This document shows positions 33,513-42,912 of a stretch of 64,000 bases of DNA, one piece after another. Source of the stretch: Chloroflexota bacterium. Lineage in GTDB: Bacteria; Chloroflexota; Anaerolineae; Promineifilales; Promineifilaceae. The notes under the pieces are model-generated. The model searched no databases. It saw only the letters and a program-made list of their open reading frames with translations, and was not told where the DNA came from. Numbering within the stretch: the stretch's first letter is position 1; each line of letters opens with the position of its first letter. A program made the position numbers and the translations under genes. The stretch lies in contig JAGOMA010000009.1 in NCBI GenBank assembly GCA_017993775.1, positions 62,001 through 126,000 of the forward strand. Reading direction: 5' to 3'.

Positions 33513-33532
33513 TTCCGGTATCGTTACCGGAA
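33513..33532 (+). promoter_or_regulatory. Second LacI operator, before the binding-protein gene
   Basis: TTCCGGTATCGTTACCGGAA, with nine of ten base pairs symmetric. Its core is the reverse complement of the operator at 32408-32423. It is followed by a further half-site (AACCGTTATC). It suggests a second, internal point of repression for the transporter genes; no strong -35/-10 pair is seen next to it. Confidence 0.7.
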
Positions 33533-33603
33533 CCGTTATCACAATGTCCAGCAACAGCTGAAAGGAGGTGTCCGGCGTTTGAAAAACAAAGCAATACAAA
33601 AAA

Positions 33604-33649
33604 AGCAGGTCTTTTCTTCGGCTCTGCGACAAGAGAAGAAAGACCTGCT
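33604..33649 (+). ncRNA. Leader hairpin upstream of the binding-protein gene
   Basis: Arms 33604-33619 and 33635-33649 pair over 15 bp with one bulged T, with a 15-nt loop. About 40 bp before it stands an orphan AAAGGAGGTG, a full Shine-Dalgarno, with a TTG about 10 bases on that could start a 39-codon leader running through the hairpin. It could be an attenuator or an mRNA-stabilising leader; neither is shown. Confidence 0.45.
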
Positions 33650-33729
33650 CCAACCAGTGTGGACCAATGTAACAAACCACACCAAAGTCAATTGAACCAA
33701 TCAATAAGTCCAAAGTCAAGGAGAAGATA

Positions 33730-35196
33730 ATGCGTAAGTCAGTTCTTTACATCTTAAGTCTGTTAGTCGTATTAGTCATGGCGTTGAGCGCTTGTGGCGG
33801 CGCTTCCAATACAACCGAGTCGGCGGCAGAGCCAACGGCCGTTGCCCCCGCTGAAGAATCTTCCGCTGCCGAACCAACCACGGCCGCCCCAGCCGCCACC
33901 GAAAAACAGGTGTTGAATGTGTGGTCGTTTACCAATGAGATCATGACCATGGCCATCGCCTTTGAAGGAATGCATCCCGATGTGGACGTGGTTTACACAA
34001 TGATCCCGATGACCGCCGGTGAATACCAGACAAAACTGAAGGCCTCTCTGGGCACGGCAGACGTCCCCGATGTCATCGCCCTGGAAGCTTCATTTGTCAA
34101 AGAGTACGTCGAAGCCGATTTCCTGGCCGACCTGGGTCAGTTCCTCCCCGACGCCGAAGCTGGCAAAACCTACCCGTTCGTCATTGATGTCGGCACTGAT
34201 GGCGGCGTTACCAAAGCCTTTGCCTATCAGGCGACGCCTGGCGCTCTGTTTTATCGCCGCAGTCTGGCAAAAGAATATTTTGGCACAGACGATCCGGTAG
34301 AAATTCAAGCCTTATTGTCTAATTTCGATAACTTCACGGCCGCAGCGGCCATTGTCAAAGAAAAATCTGGCGGCAACACCTACATGGTGGCCTCCAGCGG
34401 CGACTTCCAGAACCCGTTCTTCGCCAACCGCGATCAACCCTGGATCGTTGATGACACCTTGGTTGTCGACCCGATGGTGGTGAAATACATCGAGACCGCT
34501 AAACTCTTCCGCGACGAAGGGTATGAGGCGCAGGCGGCACAGTGGCAAGAAGGCTGGTTCGCCGGCATGAATGACACATTGGTAGACGCCGAAGGCAACG
34601 CCAAGCAGGTCTTCAGCTACTTCCTGCCCACCTGGGGTCTGCCTTACGTGTTGGCCCCCAACGCCGTGTCGGCCGATGGCAGCCATGATACCAGCGGCGA
34701 CTGGGCCGTTATTACTGGCCCCCTGCCCTACCAATGGGGTGGCACCTGGTTGGGCGCGATGTCCGAAAGCCCAAATCTTGATCTGGCAAAAGAGTTCATC
34801 CGTTTTGCGACTCTGGACGAACAAAATCTAACCAATTGGGCCACCGGCGTGTACACCAATGATTATTTGAAGGCGATTGATCCTCAGGTTCCTGCGGACC
34901 AACAACAAGCGCCTGGCGATTTTGTTTCCAGCCAGGTGGTTGTGGAAAAAATCACCCCTTCGTTCGACAACTCTGATCTGAGCGCCTTCTTGGGCGGGCA
35001 GAATTCTTATGCCGGTTTTGCGGAAGCCGCGCCCTCGGTGAACGCTAAATTGATGACCGGTTCTGACGACGCGATTCAACGCGCGCTCAATGACCCGATT
35101 AACCAATATCTCAATGGCGAGATCGATGAAGAGGCCATGTGGGCTTCATGGAAAGACAACTTGCGCATTGAATTCCCAGACCTGATCATCCCTTAG
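33730..35196 (+). CDS. Sugar ABC transporter solute-binding lipoprotein (xylan-type operon)
   Basis: A 488-residue lipoprotein: signal peptide with lipobox LSAC (Cys22), Ala/Glu/Thr linker to about residue 58, then a COG1653-type sugar-binding domain (NVWSFTNEIMTMAIAFE, YQTKLKASLGTADVPDVIAL, YQATPGALFYRR, PYQWGGTWLGAMSESPNLDLAKEFIRF). It delivers sugar to the two permeases downstream. The GH3, xylose isomerase and xylulokinase genes in the same operon point to xylo-oligosaccharides. The start ATG at 33730 follows AAGGAGAAGATA. It is of ordinary length, unlike the duplicated protein of the mannoside operon. Confidence 0.93.
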   Translation: MRKSVLYILSLLVVLVMALSACGGASNTTESAAEPTAVAPAEESSAAEPTTAAPAATEKQVLNVWSFTNEIMTMAIAFEGMHPDVDVVYTMIPMTAGEYQTKLKASLGTADVPDVIALEASFVKEYVEADFLADLGQFLPDAEAGKTYPFVIDVGTDGGVTKAFAYQATPGALFYRRSLAKEYFGTDDPVEIQALLSNFDNFTAAAAIVKEKSGGNTYMVASSGDFQNPFFANRDQPWIVDDTLVVDPMVVKYIETAKLFRDEGYEAQAAQWQEGWFAGMNDTLVDAEGNAKQVFSYFLPTWGLPYVLAPNAVSADGSHDTSGDWAVITGPLPYQWGGTWLGAMSESPNLDLAKEFIRFATLDEQNLTNWATGVYTNDYLKAIDPQVPADQQQAPGDFVSSQVVVEKITPSFDNSDLSAFLGGQNSYAGFAEAAPSVNAKLMTGSDDAIQRALNDPINQYLNGEIDEEAMWASWKDNLRIEFPDLIIP

Positions 35197-35218
35197 CCTT
35201 CTAATATAGTGTGAGTTT

Positions 35219-35254
35219 GTGGGTCAGTGCATTTCTTTATTTGCACTGACCCAC
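35219..35254 (+). terminator. 13-bp hairpin between binding-protein and permease genes
   Basis: A perfect 13-bp stem (35219-35231 with 35242-35254) and an AT-rich 10-nt loop. It has the same place and presumed role as the hairpin at 5803-5830: lower permease expression relative to binding protein. There is no T-run. Confidence 0.6.
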
Positions 35255-35271
35255 TTGATAGGAGCAATGTG

Positions 35272-36210
35272 ATGGTTCTCGAAAAATCTGAGGGAGAGCA
35301 ATCCAAAAACAAAGCGCTGCTGCCACGTCGTTTCAAGAGAGACTACTATGGCTACCTCTTTATTGCCCCCTTTGTCATCGGTTTTCTGATATTTGGCCTA
35401 TATCCGGTCTATAACACGTTGTACCTCAGCTTTACAGACACGACTCTGTTGAGCAGCGAGGCGAATTTTATTGGGCTGAAAAACTTCGAGCGATTGTTTG
35501 CCGATAATGTGTTTATGACGGCCGTCAAAAACACCTGGCTGCTGTGGATATTAAATTTCATTCCCCAGATTGGCATCGCTATGTTGTTGTCGGTGTGGTT
35601 TACCAGCGCCCGACTAAAAGTACGCGGCGTGGGCGTCTGGCGCGCCATCTTCTTTCTACCCAATTTATTGATGCCCGCCGCGATTGCCGCTTTGTTTTTT
35701 AGCCTATTCTCGTTTTATGGGCCGGTTAATCAGTTTATGGTTCGGGCTGGTCTGTTGCCCGAAGCGATGCAGTTTTTACAAAACGCAACCATCACACGCG
35801 GTCTTGTTGTTTTTATCCAGTGGTGGATGTGGTTTGGGTCTACCATCATCATTCTGATGGCCGGGATGACGTCAATCCCGCTTTCCCTTTATGAATCGGC
35901 TATGGTTGATGGCGCCAGCGGGATGCACATGTTTCGGCGAATCACGCTGCCGTTATTGAAGCCTATTTTAATTTACATTTTTGTCACGTCGTTGGTGGGT
36001 GGGATGCAGATGTTTGACATTCCGTATCTTTTAACGGACGGCCGTGGCTCTCCCAGCGGCTCCATTATGACCAACAACATCCTGATGTACTTAAAATTCA
36101 GCAGCAGCAAAGGCCATATTGGCGCAGCCTCCTCTGTTGGCGTGCTGGTTTTTATCATGACGACCGTTTGCGCCCTGGGTATTTTCTATTTCCTGCGCGA
36201 AAAAGATTAG
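35272..36210 (+). CDS. Sugar ABC transporter permease, MalF/UgpA-like
   Basis: A 312-residue inner-membrane permease with six predicted helices (first at about 24-47: GYLFIAPFVIGFLIFGLYPVYNTLYL). The EAA loop reads YESAMVDGASGMHMFRRITLPLLKPI. The ATG at 35272 has an AGGAG site seven bases upstream; the frame is open further back through the hairpin but without a start signal. The first external loop is short, unlike the SH3b-bearing homologue at 4.4-5.8 kb. It pairs with the MalG-like permease that follows. Confidence 0.92.
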   Translation: MVLEKSEGEQSKNKALLPRRFKRDYYGYLFIAPFVIGFLIFGLYPVYNTLYLSFTDTTLLSSEANFIGLKNFERLFADNVFMTAVKNTWLLWILNFIPQIGIAMLLSVWFTSARLKVRGVGVWRAIFFLPNLLMPAAIAALFFSLFSFYGPVNQFMVRAGLLPEAMQFLQNATITRGLVVFIQWWMWFGSTIIILMAGMTSIPLSLYESAMVDGASGMHMFRRITLPLLKPILIYIFVTSLVGGMQMFDIPYLLTDGRGSPSGSIMTNNILMYLKFSSSKGHIGAASSVGVLVFIMTTVCALGIFYFLREKD

Positions 36211-36258
36211 GCAAACGACTTACCCGGAACAGAAGCCAAAAACGCTGGAGTGGCCATC

Positions 36259-37104
36259 ATGCTCAAGAATTACAACTTAAATACAAAAATTATCCGTGGG
36301 TTTATCTACGTTTTCCTGCTGGTTTTGCTTGTCGTCACCATTATCCCCATCTGGTTGTTGATTGTGAATGCAACCCGCTCTACGGTTGAAATCCAGCAGG
36401 GATTGAGCTTGCTGCCCAGCCGGCATATATTCGACAACTACAACATTTTGTTGGGGCGCGGGCTGAATTTGTGGCGCGGCTTTTTTAACAGCCTGTTTGT
36501 GGCTGTCGCCACGACAATTATTTCTGTTTATTTTTCGCTGCTAACGGCCTATGGCATTGTGGTCTATGATTTTAAGGGGAAAAAGCTGTTTTCCAATTTT
36601 ATCGTTGTCCTGGTGATGATCCCGATGCAGCTTTCAATTGTTGGTTTTTACCAATACATGTCTAAATTAGGCCTGACCGATAATTATGCCTCGCTGATCT
36701 TGCCGGCGATTGCTTCGGCCGGCGGTGTGTTTTTTGGCAAACAATACCTGGAATCCGTGGTGATTCAGGATCTGATTGATGCCGGACGGGTTGATGGAGC
36801 CAGCGAAATTGGGATTTTTCATCGGATTATGATGCCTTTGGCGGTTCCTGGCGCGGTGACTTTGGGTATTTTTGCTTTTGTGGCGTCCTGGAATAATTTT
36901 TTCAATGCGTTTATTTTGATTTCCTCGATAGAAAAATACACCTTGCCCATGTTGGTACAAACATTACGCGGAGATGTGTATCGGACTGAATACGGGGCCA
37001 TTTATTTGGGTCTGGCCATTACCATTGTGCCGATTATTGTCATTTACGCGCTTTTCTCGCGGTACATTGTCAGCGGTATCGCCATGGGGTCTGTTAAAGA
37101 ATAA
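36259..37104 (+). CDS. Sugar ABC transporter permease, MalG/UgpE-like
   Basis: A 281-residue permease with six helices and an EAA loop (LIDAGRVDGASEIGIFHRIMMPLAVPG). The ATG at 36259 is preceded by GGAG; a GTG three codons earlier is possible. It forms the channel with the preceding gene. No ATPase gene follows, so a MalK/MsmK-type ATPase coded elsewhere must be used; the one at 2.35-3.44 kb is a candidate. The next gene starts about 200 bp later. Confidence 0.92.
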   Translation: MLKNYNLNTKIIRGFIYVFLLVLLVVTIIPIWLLIVNATRSTVEIQQGLSLLPSRHIFDNYNILLGRGLNLWRGFFNSLFVAVATTIISVYFSLLTAYGIVVYDFKGKKLFSNFIVVLVMIPMQLSIVGFYQYMSKLGLTDNYASLILPAIASAGGVFFGKQYLESVVIQDLIDAGRVDGASEIGIFHRIMMPLAVPGAVTLGIFAFVASWNNFFNAFILISSIEKYTLPMLVQTLRGDVYRTEYGAIYLGLAITIVPIIVIYALFSRYIVSGIAMGSVKE

Positions 37105-37129
37105 ACGCGCTTTTTCGATTTCTAACTGC

Positions 37130-37161
37130 GGGAAGGGGGGAACGGCCGTTCCTCCCTTCCC
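37130..37161. terminator. 32-nt palindrome centred on ACGGCCGT
   Basis: The sequence reads nearly the same on both strands (15 of 16 pairs), with the ACGGCCGT palindrome exactly in the middle and G/A- and C/T-rich arms. As RNA it would form a tight stem with little or no loop. It lies 26 bp after the permease stop, so it may reduce read-through into the GH3 gene. Confidence 0.55.
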
Positions 37162-37307
37162 CAACACTACCCTCGTCCGCTCAAGGGCAGTCAAAACACG
37201 CACCGCGAACAGGCGAATACGTTTAAACATATCAGGGCTATGCTTATGCCCGCTGCTGCCAACTAAGCCGCAGCAATTCGATATACGATTCACACATAGG
37301 ATTAACG

Positions 37308-39914
37308 ATGACTCAAGCAATCATGGAAACCGAGCGTATCTACCGCGATACCAGCCAGCCGACGGCCGTTCGCGTTCAAGACCTCGTCGCCCGCATGACC
37401 CTCGAAGAAAAAATCTCGCAAATGCTCTTTACCGCGCCGGCCATCGACAGGCTGGACATTGCCAAACACAACTGGTGGAACGAAGGGCTGCACGGCCTGG
37501 GCCGAGCCGGGGTCGCCACCGTGTTTCCCCAGGCAATTGGGCTGGCAGCCACCTGGAATGCCGAATTGATGCATGATGTGGCCACGGCCGTTTCCGACGA
37601 AGCCCGCGCCAAACACCACAAAGCCGTCCGCCTTGGCCTACGCGAAATGTACACCGGCCTCACCTACTGGTCACCCAACATCAACATCTTCCGCGATCCC
37701 CGCTGGGGACGCGGCCAGGAAACCTATGGCGAAGACCCCTACCTGACCGCCAAAATGGGTGTTGCCTTCGTCAAAGGGCTGCAAGGCAACGACCCCCATT
37801 ACCTCAAACTGGTCGCCACACCCAAACATTATGCCGTCCACAGCGGCCCAGAATCCTTGCGCCACCATTTCGATGCGCGCATCAACGAGCAGGATATGCG
37901 CGAGTTTTACCTGTTCGCCTTTGAAGCAGCCGTCAAGGAAGCGAAAGCCGCTTCCATCATGGGCGCTTACAACCGCACCAATGGCGAGCCGTGCTGCGCC
38001 AGCCCCACCCTGCTAGAAAAAATCTTGCGCCAGGAATGGGGCTTCGATGGCTATGTCGTCTCCGATTGTGAAGCGATTCGCGACATTTTTACCAACCATA
38101 AAGTGGTCCACACGGCTCCCGAAGCCGCCGCCCTGGCCGTGACACACGGCTGCGAATTAAACTGCGGCCGTGTGTACGCCGTTTTGCTGGATGCGGTGGC
38201 CCAGGGACTCATCGACGAAGCGACGATTGATCAGGCTGTGACCCGTCTGTTTAAAGCGCGATTCCAACTCGGGATGTTCGATCCGCCGGAAATGGTCCCT
38301 TACGCCCAGATTCCATTTGACGTGATCGATTCGCCAGCGCACCGGGCTTTGGCCCTGCGCGCTGCCCAAGAGTCTATTGTTCTGCTCAAAAACGAAGGGG
38401 GTTTATTGCCCCTGCGTAAAGATATCGGCTCCATTGCCGTGATTGGTTCTAACGCCGACGATTTACAAATTCTTTTGGGCAATTATCACGGCACGCCGGC
38501 CACGGCCGTTACCCCCCTCCAGGGTATCCGGCAAAAAGTCTCGCCTGAAACCATCGTCTACCACGCGCCTGGCTGCGCCGTGGCCGATGGCATGCCGCGG
38601 CTGCGACCCATACCGACCGACTACCTGCGCCCCATTACACCAATCGCTGCGGAAACTGGGCTGAACGGCCGTTACTACCCCAACGCCCACCACACCGGCC
38701 AACCCCAACACGACCAGGTAGACAGCCAGATCAACTTCACCTGGAAAGACACCAACCCGCTCACCGGCGTCTGGGGCGACCATTTCAGCATCCAATGGGA
38801 CGGCTATCTGCTCCCGCCAACCAGTGGCGACTATCACCTGGGCATTTACGGCTTCAGCGAATACCGGCTTTACCTGGATGGCGCCCTGATTGTGGACAAC
38901 AAAATGGAACACCACCCCATCCTCAAGCATCAAACAGTACACCTGGAAGCGGGGCGTTTCTACCGCCTGCAACTGGCCTACGCCAACGAAGGCCTCGATC
39001 CGCAAATTCAGCTCTTGTGGGCTGTGCCCGGAGTGGATGATGAAGCCAAAGCGCTGGAAGCCGCGCAAAAAGCGGAAGTTGTGGTGATGGTCATGGGGCT
39101 CTCTCCCCAGTTAGAGGGGGAAGAAATGCCCATCCGTATCGACGGTTTCGCCGGCGGCGACCGCACCGACATCAAACTCCCGGCCGTACAAGAAAACCTG
39201 CTCCAGAAAATCCACGCCCTGGGCAAACCGGTTGTTTTGGTCCTCACAAACGGCAGCGCGGTAGCCATCAACTGGGCGGCCGCCAACATCCCGGCCATCG
39301 TCGATGTCTGGTATCCCGGCCAGGCCGGCGGTTTGGCCCTGGCCGATGTGTTGTTCGGCGATTTCAATCCCGCCGGGCGGCTGCCAGTGACGTTTTACAA
39401 GTCCGTTGACGATTTGCCGCCCTTTGAGGATTATGAGTTGGACGGCCGTACCTACCGCTACTTCCACGGGGAGCCTCTCTTCCCCTTTGGGCATGGCCTG
39501 AGCTACACTCATTTTAACCTGGAGAATCTGCAAATCGGCCAGACCCAACTCCCGGCAGGCGGCAAAACAGCCATCAGCCTGGATGTTACCAACACCGGCC
39601 CACACGCCGGCGCGGAAGTGGTGCAGCTATACATTCGCCAGACAGACGGCCGTCGCCAGGCGCTGAAACTGCAAGGATTTAAACGACTCTTTTTAGAACC
39701 CGGCCAATGTCAGACCGTCACGTTTAATCTTCACTCCCACCAACTGGGCCTGTATGACAAGCAATTGCGCTATGTGGTGGAGCCACAAACAGTGGAAGTC
39801 CTGGTTGGGCGTTCAGCGCAAGATTTGCCACTTGCCGCACATCTCAGCGTGGTCGGCGCACCGGTAGACGCAACGGACAGCAAGGTCTTTTTCAGCGAGG
39901 TTGTTACCGGCTAG
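37308..39914 (+). CDS. GH3 beta-xylosidase/beta-glucosidase with PA14 domain
   Basis: An 868-residue cytoplasmic glycosidase (no signal peptide). Residues about 20-340 form the GH3 barrel with nucleophile Asp253 in YVVSDCEAI. The SDC form, with NEGLHGLGRAGVATVFPQA, is closer to bacterial beta-xylosidases than to classic beta-glucosidases. A PA14 carbohydrate-binding domain (about 440-560, GLNGRYYPN to LDPQIQLLW) is inserted in the second GH3 domain. The C-terminus is the FnIII-like domain (YRYFHGEPLFPFGHGLSYTHF). It should release xylose (or glucose) from imported oligosaccharides. The operon context with xylose isomerase and xylulokinase supports xylosidase. An AGGA site precedes the ATG. 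Confidence 0.92.
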   Translation: MTQAIMETERIYRDTSQPTAVRVQDLVARMTLEEKISQMLFTAPAIDRLDIAKHNWWNEGLHGLGRAGVATVFPQAIGLAATWNAELMHDVATAVSDEARAKHHKAVRLGLREMYTGLTYWSPNINIFRDPRWGRGQETYGEDPYLTAKMGVAFVKGLQGNDPHYLKLVATPKHYAVHSGPESLRHHFDARINEQDMREFYLFAFEAAVKEAKAASIMGAYNRTNGEPCCASPTLLEKILRQEWGFDGYVVSDCEAIRDIFTNHKVVHTAPEAAALAVTHGCELNCGRVYAVLLDAVAQGLIDEATIDQAVTRLFKARFQLGMFDPPEMVPYAQIPFDVIDSPAHRALALRAAQESIVLLKNEGGLLPLRKDIGSIAVIGSNADDLQILLGNYHGTPATAVTPLQGIRQKVSPETIVYHAPGCAVADGMPRLRPIPTDYLRPITPIAAETGLNGRYYPNAHHTGQPQHDQVDSQINFTWKDTNPLTGVWGDHFSIQWDGYLLPPTSGDYHLGIYGFSEYRLYLDGALIVDNKMEHHPILKHQTVHLEAGRFYRLQLAYANEGLDPQIQLLWAVPGVDDEAKALEAAQKAEVVVMVMGLSPQLEGEEMPIRIDGFAGGDRTDIKLPAVQENLLQKIHALGKPVVLVLTNGSAVAINWAAANIPAIVDVWYPGQAGGLALADVLFGDFNPAGRLPVTFYKSVDDLPPFEDYELDGRTYRYFHGEPLFPFGHGLSYTHFNLENLQIGQTQLPAGGKTAISLDVTNTGPHAGAEVVQLYIRQTDGRRQALKLQGFKRLFLEPGQCQTVTFNLHSHQLGLYDKQLRYVVEPQTVEVLVGRSAQDLPLAAHLSVVGAPVDATDSKVFFSEVVTG

Positions 39915-40111
39915 AGGATTGCCAATCCCAAACCTGGGCTGTCAAACAGCATCCAGGCGGAATGGCTCGCCTCCTGCTTCGATTTCATTTATAACAACAC
40001 TACTGTAGCGGCGATACTCGCATCCAATGGTCGGCAGAACCTGGCATAGAGAGATGGCTGCACAGCCAGGAAGAGTGATCTTCAATTTTCAACCCTGATG
40101 GAGCAAAACGA

Positions 40112-41281
40112 ATGAGCGCGATATATACCCCTAAACCTGAAAACAAATTCACCTTTGGTCTGTGGACCGTTGGCAACATTGGCCGCGACCCCTTTGGCGA
40201 ACCCACCCGCGACACCCTCTCGCCTGTGGAAATTGTCCATTTACTGGCTGAGGTTGGCGCCTGGGGCGTCAATTTCCACGATAACGATCTGGTCCCCATC
40301 GATGCTACGCCTGCCCGGCGCGATAAAATCGTCAGCGACTTCAAAAAAGCGCTCCACGACACCGGCATCGTGGTTCCCATGGCGACGACGAACCTGTTCA
40401 GCGATCCCGCCTTCCGCGATGGCGCATTCACCAGCAACGACCCCAAAGTCCGCGCCTACGCCCTGCATAAAACGATGCACGCCATCGACCTGGGCGTCGA
40501 GTTGGGAGCCAAAACCTATGTCTTCTGGGGCGGCCGTGAAGGCACGGAAACTGACGCCGGAAAAAATCCGCTTGATGCCGGCAAATGGTTCCGCGAAGCG
40601 CTGAATTTTCTCACCGAGTATGTGCGCGATAATGGCTACGATCTCAAATTCGCCCTGGAAGCCAAACCCAACGAACCGCGCGGCGACATCTACCTGGCTA
40701 CTACGGGCGCGATGCTGGGCTTCATAGAAACATTGGACCACCCGGAAATGGTGGGCGTGAACCCAGAAGTGGCCCATGAGACGATGGCCGGACTAAACTT
40801 TCTGCATCATGTGGCCCAGGCGTGGGATAGAGGCAAACTGTTCCACATCGATCTCAACGACCAATCCATCGGCCGTTATGATCAAGATTTCCGCTTTGGG
40901 GCGGTTAATCTTAAGAGCGCCTTCTTCCTCGTCAAATTCCTGGAAGACGTGGGGTACGATGGCAGCCGCCACTTCGACGCCCACGCCTATCGCTCATCCG
41001 ATCTGGCCGACGTGAAAGCATTTGCCCGCGGTTGTATGCGCACTTATCTTATTTTGAAAGAAAAGGCCGCCCAATTCAATGCCGACGGCGAAATCCAAAG
41101 TTTGCTGGCCGAAATCCTGGCCGATGATGGCAGTATGGATGATTTTAAGGGTTATTATTCACCCGCCAAAGCTGCGGCGCTGAAAGCCCATGCCTTCGAC
41201 CGCCCGGCGCTAGGCCTCCGTGGGCAGCCATACGAACGGCTGGACCAGTTGACGATTGAACTGCTGTTGGGCGTGCGCTAA
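40112..41281 (+). CDS. xylA: Xylose isomerase, class I (short form)
   Basis: A 389-residue enzyme converting D-xylose to D-xylulose. It has the short length and sequence of the Streptomyces/Thermus-type isomerases. The catalytic His lies in WGVNFHDND, metal-binding Glu in [13 protein letters not shown], the next ligand group in VNPEVAHET, and the C-terminal metal site in [11 protein letters not shown] and [11 protein letters not shown]. The N-terminus [15 protein letters not shown] is typical. It sits between the GH3 gene and xylulokinase in the expected pathway order. Confidence 0.95.
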   Translation: MSAIYTPKPENKFTFGLWTVGNIGRDPFGEPTRDTLSPVEIVHLLAEVGAWGVNFHDNDLVPIDATPARRDKIVSDFKKALHDTGIVVPMATTNLFSDPAFRDGAFTSNDPKVRAYALHKTMHAIDLGVELGAKTYVFWGGREGTETDAGKNPLDAGKWFREALNFLTEYVRDNGYDLKFALEAKPNEPRGDIYLATTGAMLGFIETLDHPEMVGVNPEVAHETMAGLNFLHHVAQAWDRGKLFHIDLNDQSIGRYDQDFRFGAVNLKSAFFLVKFLEDVGYDGSRHFDAHAYRSSDLADVKAFARGCMRTYLILKEKAAQFNADGEIQSLLAEILADDGSMDDFKGYYSPAKAAALKAHAFDRPALGLRGQPYERLDQLTIELLLGVR

Positions 41282-41380
41282 GGAATGAAAAATTAAGTAA
41301 TATGTTCAATTCTCGTTCCTACCACAAGTGCGGGCAGTTCCTTGGGTGATGGCTTGAAGGTATCTTAAGGAGGATGTGAG

Positions 41381-42865
41381 ATGGCCTATTTTCTGGGTAT
41401 TGACAGTTCGACGACGGCGACAAAGGCGTTATTGATCGACGAAGCTGGTTCTGTGATTGGCGTGGCTTCTTCCACTTATGATTACGAAACGCCCAAGCCG
41501 CTGTGGAGCGAGCAGCAGCCCATGTTATGGTGGACAGCGACTGTCAAGAGCGTCCGACAGGTGTTGACGGAGACGGGCATAGACGCAACGGCCGTCTCCG
41601 GTATCGGCCTCACCGGGCAAATGCATGGTCTGGTGCTGCTGGACGCGGCCGGCGACGTGCTGCGCCCGGCGATTCTGTGGAACGACCAGCGCACCGGCGC
41701 AGAATGCGACGAGATACGGACGATCATCGGCAAGCAGCGCCTCATCGACATTACCGGCAACGATGCCCTGACCGGCTTTACCGCGCCCAAAATAGTGTGG
41801 GTCAAAAACCATGAGCCGGACATATACGGCCGTATCGCCCACATCCTCCTGCCCAAAGATTACGTCCGCTACCACCTGACCGGCGAATTCGCCACCGACA
41901 AGGCGGGCGGTTCCGGCACGCAGTTGTTCAACGTGGCCCAACGCAATTGGTCCGACGAGGTGGCGACGGCGCTGGGCATCGACCGGGATTGGCTGCCACA
42001 GACATTTGAGGGCACGGCCGTTACCGGAACCCTCACCCCCGCAGCCGCCAAAATCACCGGCCTACCCGCCGGCATCCCGGTTGTCGGCGGTGGCGGCGAT
42101 CAGGCCGCCAACGCTGTGGGCACAGGCGCGGTGGTGGATGGCGTGGTCGCCCTTAGTTTGGGTACATCGGGGGTTGTGTTTGTCAGCAGCGATAAACCGG
42201 TTGTGGAGCCAGACGGCCGTTTGCACGCCTTTTGCCACGCCGCCCCCGGAAAATGGCACCTGATGGGGGTCATGCTCTCGGCGGCCGGCAGTTTGCGCTG
42301 GTTCCGTGACACGGCAGCGCCGGGCATGGAATTTTCTGATTTAATCGACGCCGCCGGCAAGGTTCCTGCCGGCTGTGACGGGTTGTTTTTTCTCCCTTAC
42401 CTCACCGGCGAGCGCACCCCGCACCCTGATCCATTGGCGCGGGGTGCGTTTGTCGGGCTTACGGTGCGTCATACGCGGAACCATCTGACGCGGGCCGTGC
42501 TGGAAGGGGTGGCCTACGGGCTGCACGATAGTTTTGCGTTGATGAAAGCCGCCGGAATTACCCAGATCAATCAGGTACGCATCTCAGGCGGCGGGGCAAA
42601 AAGCGCGTTTTGGCGGCAAATTCTGGCCGATGTGTTTCAGGCGGAATTGGTGACGGTAAATACGGCAGAAGGGGCTGCTTATGGGGCGGCATTGTTGGCG
42701 GCCACAGGCACAGGCACATTTAACTCTGTCGAAGAAGCGTGCCAGGCCACCCTAAAAATCACCGGCGTTACGTCGCCCAGCGATCAGAGCGGGATTTATC
42801 AGGAACTTTATCCTCTTTACCGCGAGTTGTACCCGGCGTTAAAGCCAATTTTTCATAAGATGTAG
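41381..42865 (+). CDS. xylB: Xylulokinase
   Basis: A 494-residue FGGY-family kinase that phosphorylates D-xylulose to xylulose 5-phosphate. Visible are the N-terminal phosphate loop LGIDSSTTATKALLID, the substrate segment GLTGQMHGLVLLD and AILWNDQRT, the central GGGGDQAANAVGTG motif, and the C-terminal FGGY signature region GVAYGLHDSFALMKAAG...ISGGGAKSAFWRQILADVF. A strong AAGGAGGATGTG site precedes the ATG. It completes the route from xylo-oligosaccharide uptake to the pentose phosphate pathway and is the last gene of the operon. Confidence 0.95.
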   Translation: MAYFLGIDSSTTATKALLIDEAGSVIGVASSTYDYETPKPLWSEQQPMLWWTATVKSVRQVLTETGIDATAVSGIGLTGQMHGLVLLDAAGDVLRPAILWNDQRTGAECDEIRTIIGKQRLIDITGNDALTGFTAPKIVWVKNHEPDIYGRIAHILLPKDYVRYHLTGEFATDKAGGSGTQLFNVAQRNWSDEVATALGIDRDWLPQTFEGTAVTGTLTPAAAKITGLPAGIPVVGGGGDQAANAVGTGAVVDGVVALSLGTSGVVFVSSDKPVVEPDGRLHAFCHAAPGKWHLMGVMLSAAGSLRWFRDTAAPGMEFSDLIDAAGKVPAGCDGLFFLPYLTGERTPHPDPLARGAFVGLTVRHTRNHLTRAVLEGVAYGLHDSFALMKAAGITQINQVRISGGGAKSAFWRQILADVFQAELVTVNTAEGAAYGAALLAATGTGTFNSVEEACQATLKITGVTSPSDQSGIYQELYPLYRELYPALKPIFHKM

Positions 42866-42912
42866 TGATTGGTTTGGTTTTGACCTGATGGTCTGGCAAT
42901 TTAGAGGGTGGG

